A stretch of 64,000 nt of DNA from Deltaproteobacteria bacterium (GCA_947486185.1 CANKTH010000004.1:35529-99528), one strand, 5' to 3'. Shown: positions 26,000 through 34,845, counted from the stretch's first letter. The notes: a model not told the origin generated them from the letters alone. Numbers and translations are program-made.

Positions 26000-27419
26000 G
26001 ATTCGCGGCGAGGTTCGTGCTTTTGATCGCTTTCACACGGTGTACCGTCGCGGCGACGATGTCGCGGTGGTGCATCAGCTGAGCTTACAGAAGCTGTTCT
26101 TGAAGCGGGCCGACTGGGAGGGCCACGAAGCGACGCACCTGTCGAGATTCCGACCGTTTGACCTGGTGAAGCCGGCCACTCGCCCACGCGTGCTTCAGGC
26201 CGTGCTCACCCAGGCCTGCAACTACCGATGCGGCTATTGCACCGTGTTCAACAACGAGCAGCCGGCGGCGGGTCAGACGATGTCGATGGAGGTCGTCGAC
26301 CAGGTCGCGACCTTGTTCAACGACACCGTCCGCGCGGGGAACGGCCTGTTGATCCTTCATGGTGGCGAGCCGCTCCTCAACTGGAAGGGGCTCACCCGGC
26401 TGGTCGAGCAGACCTGTTCCAACACGGTCCTGTTCACCAACGGGAGCCTTCTGTCGCCCGAGAAGGCCCGCTGGTTGGCGGCCCACGACGTCAACGTGAT
26501 CGTGAGCATCGACGGCCTCCCCGACGTCCACGACCAACAACGCCGCGATACGGCGGGAAACACGACCTCCGAGCGTACGTTCGCCGGATTCCAGACGGCC
26601 CGCGACGCCGGGTGTGTCACCGGCATCTCGCTCGTGCTCGGGCCGCACAACCGGCACCGGCTCGTCGATACCGCGGCCGAGGTATTGGACCGCCTCTCCC
26701 CCGACTCTCTCGGGGTCAACCTCCCGCATTACGCCGAGAACTATTCCAGCTGCGAGATGGACGTGGACCGCTATGCCGCCGACATGGTGGCGCTGTTCAG
26801 GCTGGCAAAAGCAAGGAACCTCTACCTTTATCCCGTCACCAAGTATGTCAAACATCTGGTGCAGGAGCGGTTCAAGTGGTTCGACTGCTCGGCGATGGGC
26901 GAGAAGCTGGTCGTGTTTCCGAATGGTACCTTGTCCAACTGTATCAACCGCACGGAGACCGTGCCTGCGAGCGAGGCGGGCCAGGTGCTCGACGTGTGGC
27001 AACATGAGCTCCCTATCTACGATCCCGCCTGCCGCGGCTGTCATGCCCTGGCGATCTGTGGAGGAGGCTGTATCTACGACGGCAAATCGTTCAAGGCCTC
27101 CGCCGCGGGCGAGCCGATGGGCGACGCGCTGCGGCCGAGTCGGAGCGCGCCGCCCGCCGCGTGGGATCAGTGGGCGCCCCCAGCGTTCGCCGGGACGGAG
27201 CCCGCCCGAGGGGCGTGTGACTCCCACGGCTTCGATCTTCGTTTTTGCCGAACCTCGCTCGCGTTGATGGAGGCGATGGTCTGGGACATGTTCGATGAGT
27301 TCGGCTACGGCATGCCGACGGTCGCCGAGCTCGAGGCGCGCTACCAGTGCTTCTTGAGCCAGCCGGCGGGCAGCCGCGGCCTGCGTATCGGGATCGGCCA
27401 CGAGACGATGGATGCCTGA
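25992..27419 (+). CDS. Radical SAM/SPASM enzyme
   Basis: Protein of 475 aa beginning with an 8-base overlap (ATGTCTGA). About residues 1-65 are a small N-terminal domain (FDRFHTVYRRGDDVAVVHQL) comparable in style to that of the minus-arm enzyme. The cluster motif is Cys76-x3-Cys80-x2-Cys83 (CNYRCGYC), then LILHGGEPLLNWKGL. The SPASM part has C-x2-C-x5-C-x3-C (CRGCHALAICGGGC) near residues 342-356 and a further Cys pair nearer the C-terminus. It looks intact. Substrate unknown. Confidence 0.85.
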   Translation: MSEIRGEVRAFDRFHTVYRRGDDVAVVHQLSLQKLFLKRADWEGHEATHLSRFRPFDLVKPATRPRVLQAVLTQACNYRCGYCTVFNNEQPAAGQTMSMEVVDQVATLFNDTVRAGNGLLILHGGEPLLNWKGLTRLVEQTCSNTVLFTNGSLLSPEKARWLAAHDVNVIVSIDGLPDVHDQQRRDTAGNTTSERTFAGFQTARDAGCVTGISLVLGPHNRHRLVDTAAEVLDRLSPDSLGVNLPHYAENYSSCEMDVDRYAADMVALFRLAKARNLYLYPVTKYVKHLVQERFKWFDCSAMGEKLVVFPNGTLSNCINRTETVPASEAGQVLDVWQHELPIYDPACRGCHALAICGGGCIYDGKSFKASAAGEPMGDALRPSRSAPPAAWDQWAPPAFAGTEPARGACDSHGFDLRFCRTSLALMEAMVWDMFDEFGYGMPTVAELEARYQCFLSQPAGSRGLRIGIGHETMDA

Positions 27420-28257
27420 GCTCGCGTGCGGATTTCGCACCAGCGGGTGGCGGATGTGGCCGCTCGACCTGTGTTTGTCGGAGCTGCGAACCATGGGCTA
27501 CTCCGCGGTGGAGCTTTGCCTCGAGCACCCGGACGTCGCGCCACGGACCCTCGACAGCGCGCGCTGCGAGGCGGTCGCGGAGCAGCTCTCGGGGCTCCGG
27601 CTCTCATCCGTCAGCTTCCACGGCAAGCGTGAGCACCCGGCCTTGAAAGCGGAGTATACGCGCCTTCTCATCGACGGTGCAGTCCGCCTGCGTAGCGCGG
27701 GAGCGCCGAGCGACACCGTGGTGATCGCGCCGCCCGAGCGGCGCAAGCGCGACGACGCCCGCGAGCACCAACGGCGATTCATGGAGTTGGTCCGCCTGTT
27801 ACGCGAGCTCTGCCCGGTGGCCGCCGACGCGGGGCTGTTCCTGGCGGTCGAGCCCGAGCCGGACACCGTGGTGCACGGTGGCGCGGACCTGGATCGCCTA
27901 TTGGACGCGGTGGGCCATGACGCGCTCCGGGTCAACCTCGACGTCGGCCATACGTTCTTGACCGAGCCCGACCCCCTCGCGGAGATTCGCCGCCTTTCGG
28001 GCCGGCTTGCCGGTGTGCACGTCGAGGGCATGGCGCGAGGGGTCCATAAGCACCTGCTGCCCGGCGAGGGAGACCTGGACCTGCCGGCGGCGCTCGCCAC
28101 CTTGTGGGAGGTGGGCTATCGCCGCCCGGTGGTGGTCGATCTTTTCGACATCCAGGACGATCCGCCGGCGCACGCCGACGCGGCGTTACGGGGGCTTCAT
28201 CGGTGCCTTCAGGCGGCGGCGTTTGTTCCGCTCGGCCCCGCGGCCCTCTCCGCATGA
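27412..28257 (+). CDS. Xylose-isomerase-like TIM-barrel (sugar phosphate isomerase/epimerase family)
   Basis: Protein of 281 aa, AP_endonuc_2 family. Metal-site segments: GLFLAVEPEPD (Glu ligand), VNLDVGHTFLTEPD (Asp/His), LAGVHVEGMARGVHKHLLPGEGDLDLP (His, Glu) and a last-strand Asp (RPVVVDLFD). Known members isomerise or epimerise polyols, inosose or keto-sugars. In this operon it could shape the alcohol that is later activated with CTP. Begins with the same 8-base overlap (ATGCCTGA) as two neighbours. Confidence 0.75.
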   Translation: MPELACGFRTSGWRMWPLDLCLSELRTMGYSAVELCLEHPDVAPRTLDSARCEAVAEQLSGLRLSSVSFHGKREHPALKAEYTRLLIDGAVRLRSAGAPSDTVVIAPPERRKRDDAREHQRRFMELVRLLRELCPVAADAGLFLAVEPEPDTVVHGGADLDRLLDAVGHDALRVNLDVGHTFLTEPDPLAEIRRLSGRLAGVHVEGMARGVHKHLLPGEGDLDLPAALATLWEVGYRRPVVVDLFDIQDDPPAHADAALRGLHRCLQAAAFVPLGPAALSA

Positions 28258-28940
28258 GCCTCCCGCCGCTCTCCGAGCTCCGGGCGGTGTGTCAGGCGCC
28301 GGTCCGCGCCGCGGCGCACCGACACGACCCCTTGTATCGGGCGATGTCGATCCATGTCACGCGCGTGATGGTCTGGTTGGGGGTGTCGGCCCACGCCGTG
28401 ACGGTGGTCTCCCTGGGGCTCGGCCTCGCCGCTGCCGGTCTGTTGCTCGAGCCGACCGGTCCCCGGCTGATCGGCGCGATGCTGTGCCTGCAGGGTTACC
28501 TGCTGCTCGACTATGTGGACGGCGAGGTGGCACGCTGGTCGCGCACCGCGAGCCTTGGTGGTCGGTTTTTGGAGCAGGTGGGCGCGAACGCGGTCGACCC
28601 GTTCATCCTGGCCGCCACTGGGGTCGGGCTGGCCTTGCCCGCGTCAGCGTACCTGGGTACGATAGGCGCGATATCCCAACTTATCTTTCGTAGCTTGCCG
28701 GCGGCGCTTGTATTGGTCGTGGTCGCTGTCGGCCTTCGTCGGGCGGGCGAGGCCACCCCGGCGCCCGCCCCCGAGCCAGCGCCTGTCCCCGATCGGGATC
28801 CACCCGGCTGGAGCTACGGATTGTACCGTAGGTTCCGCTTTCCCTTCTTCCACCCCAACTTTGTGCTCCTGATGTCCCTCGCCTGCGCGGCTGACGTATT
28901 GGGGTCGTGGGCGGGGCGGGGCGGGGCCCGTGGGCGGTGA
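28254..28940 (+). CDS. CDP-alcohol phosphatidyltransferase, C-terminus interrupted by a probable frameshift
   Basis: Membrane enzyme, 228 aa as read, that transfers a phospho-alcohol from or to a CDP carrier. Starts at ATG 28254 (ATGA overlap). Transmembrane helices are clear (VTVVSLGLGLAAAGLLLE, MLCLQGYLLLDYV, LPAALVLVVVAVGL). The family motif is present as D-x2-DG-x2-AR-x8-G-x3-E-x3-A: the third Asp is Glu and the fourth, usually the catalytic base, is Ala. The frame stops at 28940 inside a G-rich run, yet a hydrophobic helix continues in the -1 frame to 29080, so the true length is probably about 275 aa. Confidence 0.75.
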   Translation: MSLPPLSELRAVCQAPVRAAAHRHDPLYRAMSIHVTRVMVWLGVSAHAVTVVSLGLGLAAAGLLLEPTGPRLIGAMLCLQGYLLLDYVDGEVARWSRTASLGGRFLEQVGANAVDPFILAATGVGLALPASAYLGTIGAISQLIFRSLPAALVLVVVAVGLRRAGEATPAPAPEPAPVPDRDPPGWSYGLYRRFRFPFFHPNFVLLMSLACAADVLGSWAGRGGARGR

Positions 28941-29080
28941 CGCTGCTCGTGACGGCGTACGGCGTCCTCACGCCGGTGTTCGTGCTCTGGCAGGTGCAGA
29001 TCGTGCTCCAACACCGGCTCGTCGAGGCGAGGTACCAGCGGGTGTTTGTCGATCGAAGCCCCTTTCCGGAGCATATCTGA
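28911..29080 (+). other. Frameshifted C-terminal continuation of the CDP-alcohol phosphatidyltransferase
   Basis: After the G-run at 28911-28935 the -1 frame reads WAVTLLVTAYGVLTPVFVL and then about 30 more residues, ending PFPEHI with TGA 29078-29080. The helix fits the missing last membrane segment. The stop overlaps the next ATG as TGATG, like every other junction of this operon. A one-base deletion (real or sequencing) or programmed -1 frameshifting would join it to 28254-28940. Confidence 0.6.
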
Positions 29081-30462
29081 TGGCCCGAGCAGTGCTTGTC
29101 TCGCTGGCGGATGATGTGACCAACGTGGGCATCCGTTCGCTCGCGGCGACGTTGGAGGCGAACGGCGTCGAGGCGCACGTGGTGATGTTGCCCCGCGCGG
29201 GCGAGACGGCGGTGGGCCAGCCGTCGTGGCTCCCCGACCTGCTCGATCTCGGTGATGGTGCCGACGTCTTCGGCCTCGGCGTGATGTCAATCGACGCGGC
29301 GCGCGCCCGTAGCTTGTCCACGTCGATCCGGGCGGCACGCTCGACGCCGCTGGTGTGGGGCGGCCCCTACCCGACGCTGCGGCCGCAGGCCTGTGCGCCT
29401 TACGCCGACGCGGTGTGTGTGGGAGATGGAGAGTCGTTCTTAGCGGCGTTGTTGGCGGGTCAGTCGTTACCGAACCCGGCGCCGCTCGCCGCGCCGGTGG
29501 AGGTGGAGCGCGCGCCGCGTGTGGCGCTCGACCGGACGTGGATCCTCGATCGCGGTCGAATCCGGGCGGCAACCGCGGCGAATCTTCGGCCATTCCTCGC
29601 ACGGAGCGCCACTTCCCGCGACACCGACACCCTCGGCTATGAGACGGTCACGTCCCGGGGTTGCCCCCACGCCTGCACCTTCTGCGGCTCGACCGCGCTC
29701 AAAGGCGTAGCGCCCGGGAGGTATTTTCGCGGGCGCTCAGTGGACTCGATCCTGGACGAGCTGGAGCTGGCGCGCGCCACGTACCCCTACCTGACGGGTA
29801 TCGGCTTTGCCGACGACAACTTCCTGGCGCGTTCGGTCTCGTGGATCGAGGATTTTTCGCGACGCTACAAGGCGCGTATCGGTCTTCCGTTTCTGTGCCT
29901 CGGCAGCCCCGCGACCATCACGGCGGCGCGCCTCGGTCCGCTGGTGGACGCAGGGCTCCGCCGGCTCAAGATGGGCATTCAGAGCGGCTCTGAGGCGGTC
30001 ACCCGCCGCTTCGATCGCGTCGTGCTCAACCGCCGGCTCGACGACGCGCTCGGCGCCATCGCGGCCTATCAGCAACGGATGTACCCGCCCCGCTTCGACA
30101 TCCTTGTGGATCTTCCTTTTGAATCGGTCGAGGATCGTATCGACACGCTCGCGCTCGTGGCGAGGCTGCCGCGGCCTTACCGGCTGGAGCTCAACTCGTT
30201 GCGGCTGATGGAGGGCACACCGCTCCACACCCAGGCGGTGGCTGAGGGTTGGAGCACCCCGGATGTCTCGGTCAACTTCAAGAAGGTTTCGCCAACCTGG
30301 ACGAACCTGGTGCTCGCGCTGTGCCGGGATGGCCGCATGCCGGGTCCGATGGTGGCCACACTGGGCCGGCCCGCGCTGGTGCGAACGATGTCGGCAGGAC
30401 GGCCGGCGGCGCTCCTGCGCGGAGTGTGGGGGGCGTTACGGAGGGACGGTGCGCCTCCCTGA
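29080..30462 (+). CDS. B12-binding-domain radical SAM enzyme (second copy)
   Basis: Protein of 460 aa starting at ATG 29080 (MARAVLVSLADDVTN). About residues 1-130 form a cobalamin-binding-like domain (VFGLGVMSIDAARARSLS, PLVWGGPYPTLRPQACAPYAD, VCVGDGESFLAALL). The radical SAM core has Cys195-x3-Cys199-x2-Cys202 (CPHACTFC), GFADDNFLA and LKMGIQSGSEAV, matching the Elp3/MiaB-like barrel of class B enzymes. It differs clearly from the copy at 24626, so the two probably do different steps. Substrate unknown. Confidence 0.8.
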   Translation: MARAVLVSLADDVTNVGIRSLAATLEANGVEAHVVMLPRAGETAVGQPSWLPDLLDLGDGADVFGLGVMSIDAARARSLSTSIRAARSTPLVWGGPYPTLRPQACAPYADAVCVGDGESFLAALLAGQSLPNPAPLAAPVEVERAPRVALDRTWILDRGRIRAATAANLRPFLARSATSRDTDTLGYETVTSRGCPHACTFCGSTALKGVAPGRYFRGRSVDSILDELELARATYPYLTGIGFADDNFLARSVSWIEDFSRRYKARIGLPFLCLGSPATITAARLGPLVDAGLRRLKMGIQSGSEAVTRRFDRVVLNRRLDDALGAIAAYQQRMYPPRFDILVDLPFESVEDRIDTLALVARLPRPYRLELNSLRLMEGTPLHTQAVAEGWSTPDVSVNFKKVSPTWTNLVLALCRDGRMPGPMVATLGRPALVRTMSAGRPAALLRGVWGALRRDGAPP

Positions 30463-31261
30463 GCTCGGCCTGCTCGGTCGGGCCCTCCTGCGCGCGCGGC
30501 CGGATCGCCGGGTGCATCTTGAGCGGCTCGCGGAGCGCCTCGGGGATCCCGGGCTGGTGGTAGCCGCGGCCCAGGCGGAGGTGCTGCACCAGCTTGAGGC
30601 GCTTGTGCGCCCGAAGCTCTCGGTGGAGGTGGATGGGCTTTCACCCGGGGATACCAGTGCTTTTGTGCTTCAGCTCTCCCACGTCGGCCATCACGGGCTC
30701 GCCGGTCCCAGGCTCGCGCGCGCGGGATGGCCCGTCTGGGAGGTGGTGTTAGCCCCTGACGCGCTGGACCATAGCTTGCCTTCGCCGTCAAGGCTTGGCC
30801 AACTGTCGCGGAGGCTGGTGCCCCCGAGCGAAGGGGTCCGTAGGCTCGCCGTCGGACGTTATCTTGGGTCGGCGGTGCGTGCGGCGTCGTCGGGAGCCGT
30901 AGTGGTGTGGCCTGGGGACTCGGCCTACGGGAAGAAGGGGATACAGAGCGAGTTCTTGGGTCTTCCGTGGTTTTTTCCGGTAGGCGCGGCGCGCTGCGCT
31001 CAGCTCGCGCGGTGCCCTCTGCGTATCGGTCATGTGTTGCGTGAGCGTGTTGGCCGACACCGGCTCTGCCTGGGGCCGCCGACCCCCGTCGAGGACGCGG
31101 CCGGGGTGGAGCGGGCAACACGCGCCTTCATCGAGGATCTCGAGCGGGTGGTGCGAGCACGGCCTGAGCTGTATCTCTGGCGCATGGCGACGATGCTGGC
31201 CTTCGGTGATGGTCAAGGTTGGCGTGGTGGATCGTCGCGTATCCGCGAGGTCGCGCCGTAG
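30449..31261 (+). CDS. LPLAT-like acyltransferase (lipid A acyltransferase family)
   Basis: Protein of 270 aa starting at GTG 30449 with GGAGGG just upstream and a 14-base overlap with the preceding gene. The region FLGLPWFFPVGAARCAQLARCPLRIG resembles the C-terminal half of LpxL/HtrB-type acyltransferases, in line with VVWPGDSAYGKKGIQ before it. The HX4(D/E) catalytic motif expected near His78 reads H-VGHH-G, so the acidic partner appears to be lost or lies elsewhere. There is no N-terminal membrane helix. It closes the operon and points to a lipid product; family assignment is moderate. Confidence 0.55.
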   Translation: MRLPELGLLGRALLRARPDRRVHLERLAERLGDPGLVVAAAQAEVLHQLEALVRPKLSVEVDGLSPGDTSAFVLQLSHVGHHGLAGPRLARAGWPVWEVVLAPDALDHSLPSPSRLGQLSRRLVPPSEGVRRLAVGRYLGSAVRAASSGAVVVWPGDSAYGKKGIQSEFLGLPWFFPVGAARCAQLARCPLRIGHVLRERVGRHRLCLGPPTPVEDAAGVERATRAFIEDLERVVRARPELYLWRMATMLAFGDGQGWRGGSSRIREVAP

Positions 31262-31279
31262 GCGGCCACTGCGACCCCG

Positions 31280-32773
31280 CTATTTGTCTCGCCGGAGGCC
31301 CGCGGGGAGCCCGGCCGCCAGGACGTAGACGCCGATGCTCAAGAGCGGGAGCAGCAGATCCATGACGGCCGCGCCAGGGGTCCAGGCGGAGGGGAGCTCC
31401 GCGCCGACCCGCAGCGTGAGCGCCATCACGGCGAAGCCCACGAAGGTCCGGCCGAGCCGGGGCCACCCGACCCGCACCGTGTGTTGCAGCACGAGCAGCA
31501 GAAATAGCGTTTCTCCCAAGATGATCGCGCTGTGTGCCCACGCGATGCCCTCCACCCCGCTACGAGAGACCCACCACGCGGCGAGCGGGACCTTGAGCCC
31601 CACCGCGAAGAGCGCGACCCACATGGGCCAGCGGGTGTCGCCCCAGGCCGCCAGCACGGCCACAACGGCGGAATGGAGCACGAAAGCCAGGGCGGTCGGG
31701 GAATAGGCTTGGAGCACCGCCGCGGTGGCCCTCACGTCTGCTTCGACGAAGGCGCCCCGTTGGTACACCGCCCGCACGAGCGGCTCGCTCCAGAAGCCGA
31801 TGAGCAGCATCGCAGGCAGGCCCACCCACACGCTGCTTGCGAGCACGTCTCGCGCATGTTTACGGGCGGTGGCGGGTTCTTGCCGCGAGAGCGCAGCGGC
31901 GATCACGGCTAGCCCAGCGGTCGCGATCGGCACGGCGGCGAGGCTGCGGGGGAGCTGCGCGAGCCGGTAGGCATAGGTCACGGCGGACAGCGCGCCGTCA
32001 CCCGCCGCCGAGGCGAAGCGGGTGTCGATGAGCCCGCTGGCTTGTCCGGCGAGCACGCCGATCATCGCGGGCCCGAGGGTCACCAACAGGGGGCGGAGCG
32101 CGGGATGTCCTCGGACGTGGGGCGATAATCGGTAGCCCGAACGCCACGCTGCGCCCAGCTGCACCACGACTCCGAGCGCCCCGCCGAGGGTGGAGGCGAC
32201 CGCCAGCCGCCACACCCGTTGCTCGGCGTCGCCTTCACCCAGGACACAGGCGCCGATGACCGCGAGGTTGACCACAACCGGCGTCAGCGCTGGGATGAAA
32301 AACCGGCCCTGCACCTGCAACAGGGCGCCCACTGCGCTCGAGAGGCTGGCCGCGGCGAGCCCCGGCGCGGCCCAGACGACGAGCGAGCTGGTGAGTTCGA
32401 GCTTGCCCGGGGTCTGTTCAAACCCCGCCGCGACCAGGCGCGCCGCGGGTTCGGCGAACCACATCATTGCGCCGGTGAGGAGTCCGAGCACGCCGAGGAG
32501 CACGCCGAGGAGCGCATTGAGCAGGGAAAACGCTCCGATCGGCCCCGCTTCCTGCTGTCGTCGGGCGAGGGCGGGTACCAAGGCCGCCGCCATCGCGCCC
32601 TCGGCGAGCACATCCCGAAACAGGTTGGGGACCCGGGCGGCCGCGAGCCAGAGATCGGAGGCGGACGAAGCCCCAAAAACCGCGGCAAACACCAACTCTC
32701 GGGCGAGGCTGCTCAGGCGGCCGAGCAGGCTGGCGAAGCCGCCGGCGCGGGTCGGACCGCTCAACGCGCTCAT
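31280..32773 (-). CDS. murJ: MurJ/MviN-family lipid II flippase
   Basis: Membrane protein of 497 aa, about 13-14 helices, MOP superfamily. Start is ATG 32771-32773 (MSALSGPTRAGG), overlapping the upstream stop by 4 bases. Family signs: FGASSASDLWLAAARVPNLFRDVLAEGAMAAALVPAL at residues about 34-70, LPRSLAAVPIATAGLAVI and YQRGAF. Flips undecaprenyl-linked peptidoglycan precursor. The N-terminal helix is shorter than in E. coli MurJ. Other O-antigen or exopolysaccharide flippases share the fold, but the sequence motifs favour MurJ. Confidence 0.85.
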   Translation of the reverse strand: MSALSGPTRAGGFASLLGRLSSLARELVFAAVFGASSASDLWLAAARVPNLFRDVLAEGAMAAALVPALARRQQEAGPIGAFSLLNALLGVLLGVLGLLTGAMMWFAEPAARLVAAGFEQTPGKLELTSSLVVWAAPGLAAASLSSAVGALLQVQGRFFIPALTPVVVNLAVIGACVLGEGDAEQRVWRLAVASTLGGALGVVVQLGAAWRSGYRLSPHVRGHPALRPLLVTLGPAMIGVLAGQASGLIDTRFASAAGDGALSAVTYAYRLAQLPRSLAAVPIATAGLAVIAAALSRQEPATARKHARDVLASSVWVGLPAMLLIGFWSEPLVRAVYQRGAFVEADVRATAAVLQAYSPTALAFVLHSAVVAVLAAWGDTRWPMWVALFAVGLKVPLAAWWVSRSGVEGIAWAHSAIILGETLFLLLVLQHTVRVGWPRLGRTFVGFAVMALTLRVGAELPSAWTPGAAVMDLLLPLLSIGVYVLAAGLPAGLRRDK

Positions 32774-34845
32774 AAGGTGGGGACCTCCGACACCCTGGAC
32801 CACCGGATCTGTCCGCTCAGCGCCCAACGTTGGTGCAGGTCGAAGAACGTGTCTTGTAAGAGCGCCGCTTCACAGCCGGCGCCTGACCATCGCCGGGCGT
32901 CGACCGTACAGTCCTCCGTGTAGGCTAAGCGCTCGATAGCCGGGAGATGAAAACTCCAGGTGTAGGTGCCTTCTTCGCTCCGTTGAGCCAGCGCCCGGGT
33001 GACCAGCAGCGTGAGCACGGCGAGATCTTTGGCGTCAAAGGTGGCGCCGCCGCCGCGTTCCAGCACGTTGCACTCGTCGACGGTGAGGTTGGGGCAGTCT
33101 CCCAGGAAGTAACCCGGTATGTTGTCTCCAGGCAGCATCGTGACGCCGCCGAGCGGCTCGTCGGTGCCGACGTCCCCGTAGGCGTCCCCAACCCGCCAGG
33201 CGCGAGAGGGCGTGAGCCCACCGGCGGTGAACGGATCCTTCTTCCGAGGGTCATTCTTGGGGATCTGCGGCCACAAACTCATCGCGAACATCGGGAAGCG
33301 TGAGGGCAGTCCGAGGAGGGGGTACGTCTCGGTCCAGTCGAGACCGACGCGGGTGTGTTCGGCTGCACCGGTGATCATGGGGCTCATGACGTCGAGCAGG
33401 AGCAGGGGCGAGAGCTGCTCCTCCAGAAAGTCCCGGTAGCAGGCGCTGTCACGGCAGTCCTCAGGGACCTCGTGCAGGAAGAGGCCCGCCTCCACGTGGG
33501 GCGCCTGCAGGAGGTCGCGGAGCTCACCCCCGCGACCACAGTCCAGGAACGCCTCGGCGGCGGCGGCGGTGAGGGGGATAAGGGTGGGTGCCGGAAGATC
33601 TCGTAGAAAATCGAGGTTCTTGGAGACGACATCCAGCTGGGCGTCGACCGTTTCAGGACAGAGACCGTCCGGCGGGCCGCCTTGACAGGGCATTCGCGCG
33701 CCCGCCGCTTTGGGGTTCTCGATAGGCCCGGTCACCCAGACATGGAGAGGACGGCTCCCCCAAAGCCGATCTTCGTCGACCCGTACCGAGACCGTGCCGT
33801 CGTCGAGCCCCACACGCAGCTCTCCGGGCGCGCCTGCGGCGAGGTGACGAATCCGCGCGCCCACCTCGACCCGCGCCGTCTCCGACCAGGCCCCTTCGAC
33901 CGCCTCGAACCGCAATAGTTGGTCACCCGCGGCGGCGTACACCCGCCCGTCCCACGTCGCGAGCGGGCCGGTCGCCCCGAAGACGGCCACCCGCTCGGTG
34001 CCTCCGGTGGCGTCTACGTGCCAGAGGCTGTCCGCTCCGCTCACCCACGCGCCGTCCTGCCCGTCGGCGACGATCGCCGCCTCCGACAACGCGCCAGTCG
34101 ATGGTTCGATCGTCAAAAATGAGCCTTCTACGATGATTCCGGAGTCCGTCAGCACCCAAGGTGCGCCTTCGACCAGCGCGGCGCCCCGCGCGCGCGCCGG
34201 GAGCTCCTCGTCGGCGAAGCTGATACCATCGAGTGACCAGCGGCGTATCCGGGCGGGCTCGACCACCACGACCTCGGTGTCGGTCACGAGCAGGGTGCCG
34301 CGGGCGGGTGGCGAGCCGCTCAGCTGCACATGGGGCAGGAGCCGGCCGAGATCGAGGGGATCCTCGATCATGGGGTCGACGTCGAGGCGAAACAGGAGCC
34401 CGTTCCCGTCGACTACCCAGATCCGCGAACCGGCAGCGGTGATCCCCGAGATGCCCGCGTCAACCTTATGAAGACCCCGCTGGACGCTCACCTCTCCGGC
34501 CGCGCAGCTGCCCCGCCGGCCCGGGTCATCGACGACGTTGTCCCACCGTTCGAGCGGCAGGCATCCGGCCCGGGTGTCGTACCGGTAGCGGCTGTCGAGC
34601 ACCCTGAGCTGGCCCGCGTCGGCGGACCACGTGGTGGTCTCGGCGACCCCGAGCCATATGGGGCTGTCGCCGGGCCGCACCCGGAGCAGTTCGCGCATCG
34701 GTTCGGGGGGAACAAGCGGCAGATCGTCCCAGGGCGCCGGCGACGTCGCCGGAGTCTCACACCCCGTGAGCGTGAACCCACCCAGCCACACGACGCCAAC
34801 CCAATCGGCGTGGCGGGTCTGGCGGAGGCCGATGCCGGGGGACAT
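32770..34845 (-). CDS. Large lipoprotein of unknown function with propeller-like N-terminal half
   Basis: Protein of 691 aa. N-terminus reaches a lipobox LTGC at residue 29, a usual signal length. About residues 60-390 show repeating beta-strand blades ending in W/V-rich strands (SRIWVVDGNGLLFRLDV, PWVLTDSGIIVEG, GAWVSGADSLWHVDA), consistent with a beta-propeller. The C-terminal half (about 395-690, with MPCQGGPPDGLC and FLHEVPEDC) is a separate domain I cannot name, with several Cys pairs. It precedes murJ with an ATGA overlap. Confidence 0.6.
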   Translation of the reverse strand: MSPGIGLRQTRHADWVGVVWLGGFTLTGCETPATSPAPWDDLPLVPPEPMRELLRVRPGDSPIWLGVAETTTWSADAGQLRVLDSRYRYDTRAGCLPLERWDNVVDDPGRRGSCAAGEVSVQRGLHKVDAGISGITAAGSRIWVVDGNGLLFRLDVDPMIEDPLDLGRLLPHVQLSGSPPARGTLLVTDTEVVVVEPARIRRWSLDGISFADEELPARARGAALVEGAPWVLTDSGIIVEGSFLTIEPSTGALSEAAIVADGQDGAWVSGADSLWHVDATGGTERVAVFGATGPLATWDGRVYAAAGDQLLRFEAVEGAWSETARVEVGARIRHLAAGAPGELRVGLDDGTVSVRVDEDRLWGSRPLHVWVTGPIENPKAAGARMPCQGGPPDGLCPETVDAQLDVVSKNLDFLRDLPAPTLIPLTAAAAEAFLDCGRGGELRDLLQAPHVEAGLFLHEVPEDCRDSACYRDFLEEQLSPLLLLDVMSPMITGAAEHTRVGLDWTETYPLLGLPSRFPMFAMSLWPQIPKNDPRKKDPFTAGGLTPSRAWRVGDAYGDVGTDEPLGGVTMLPGDNIPGYFLGDCPNLTVDECNVLERGGGATFDAKDLAVLTLLVTRALAQRSEEGTYTWSFHLPAIERLAYTEDCTVDARRWSGAGCEAALLQDTFFDLHQRWALSGQIRWSRVSEVPTL

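Noticed and set aside
28930..29079. N-terminal extension of the second B12-type radical SAM gene upstream of 29080
   Set aside because: That frame upstream is Arg/Ala/Pro-rich and not domain-like; ATG 29080 gives the normal B12-domain start, and the -1-shifted helix of the preceding gene uses this stretch.
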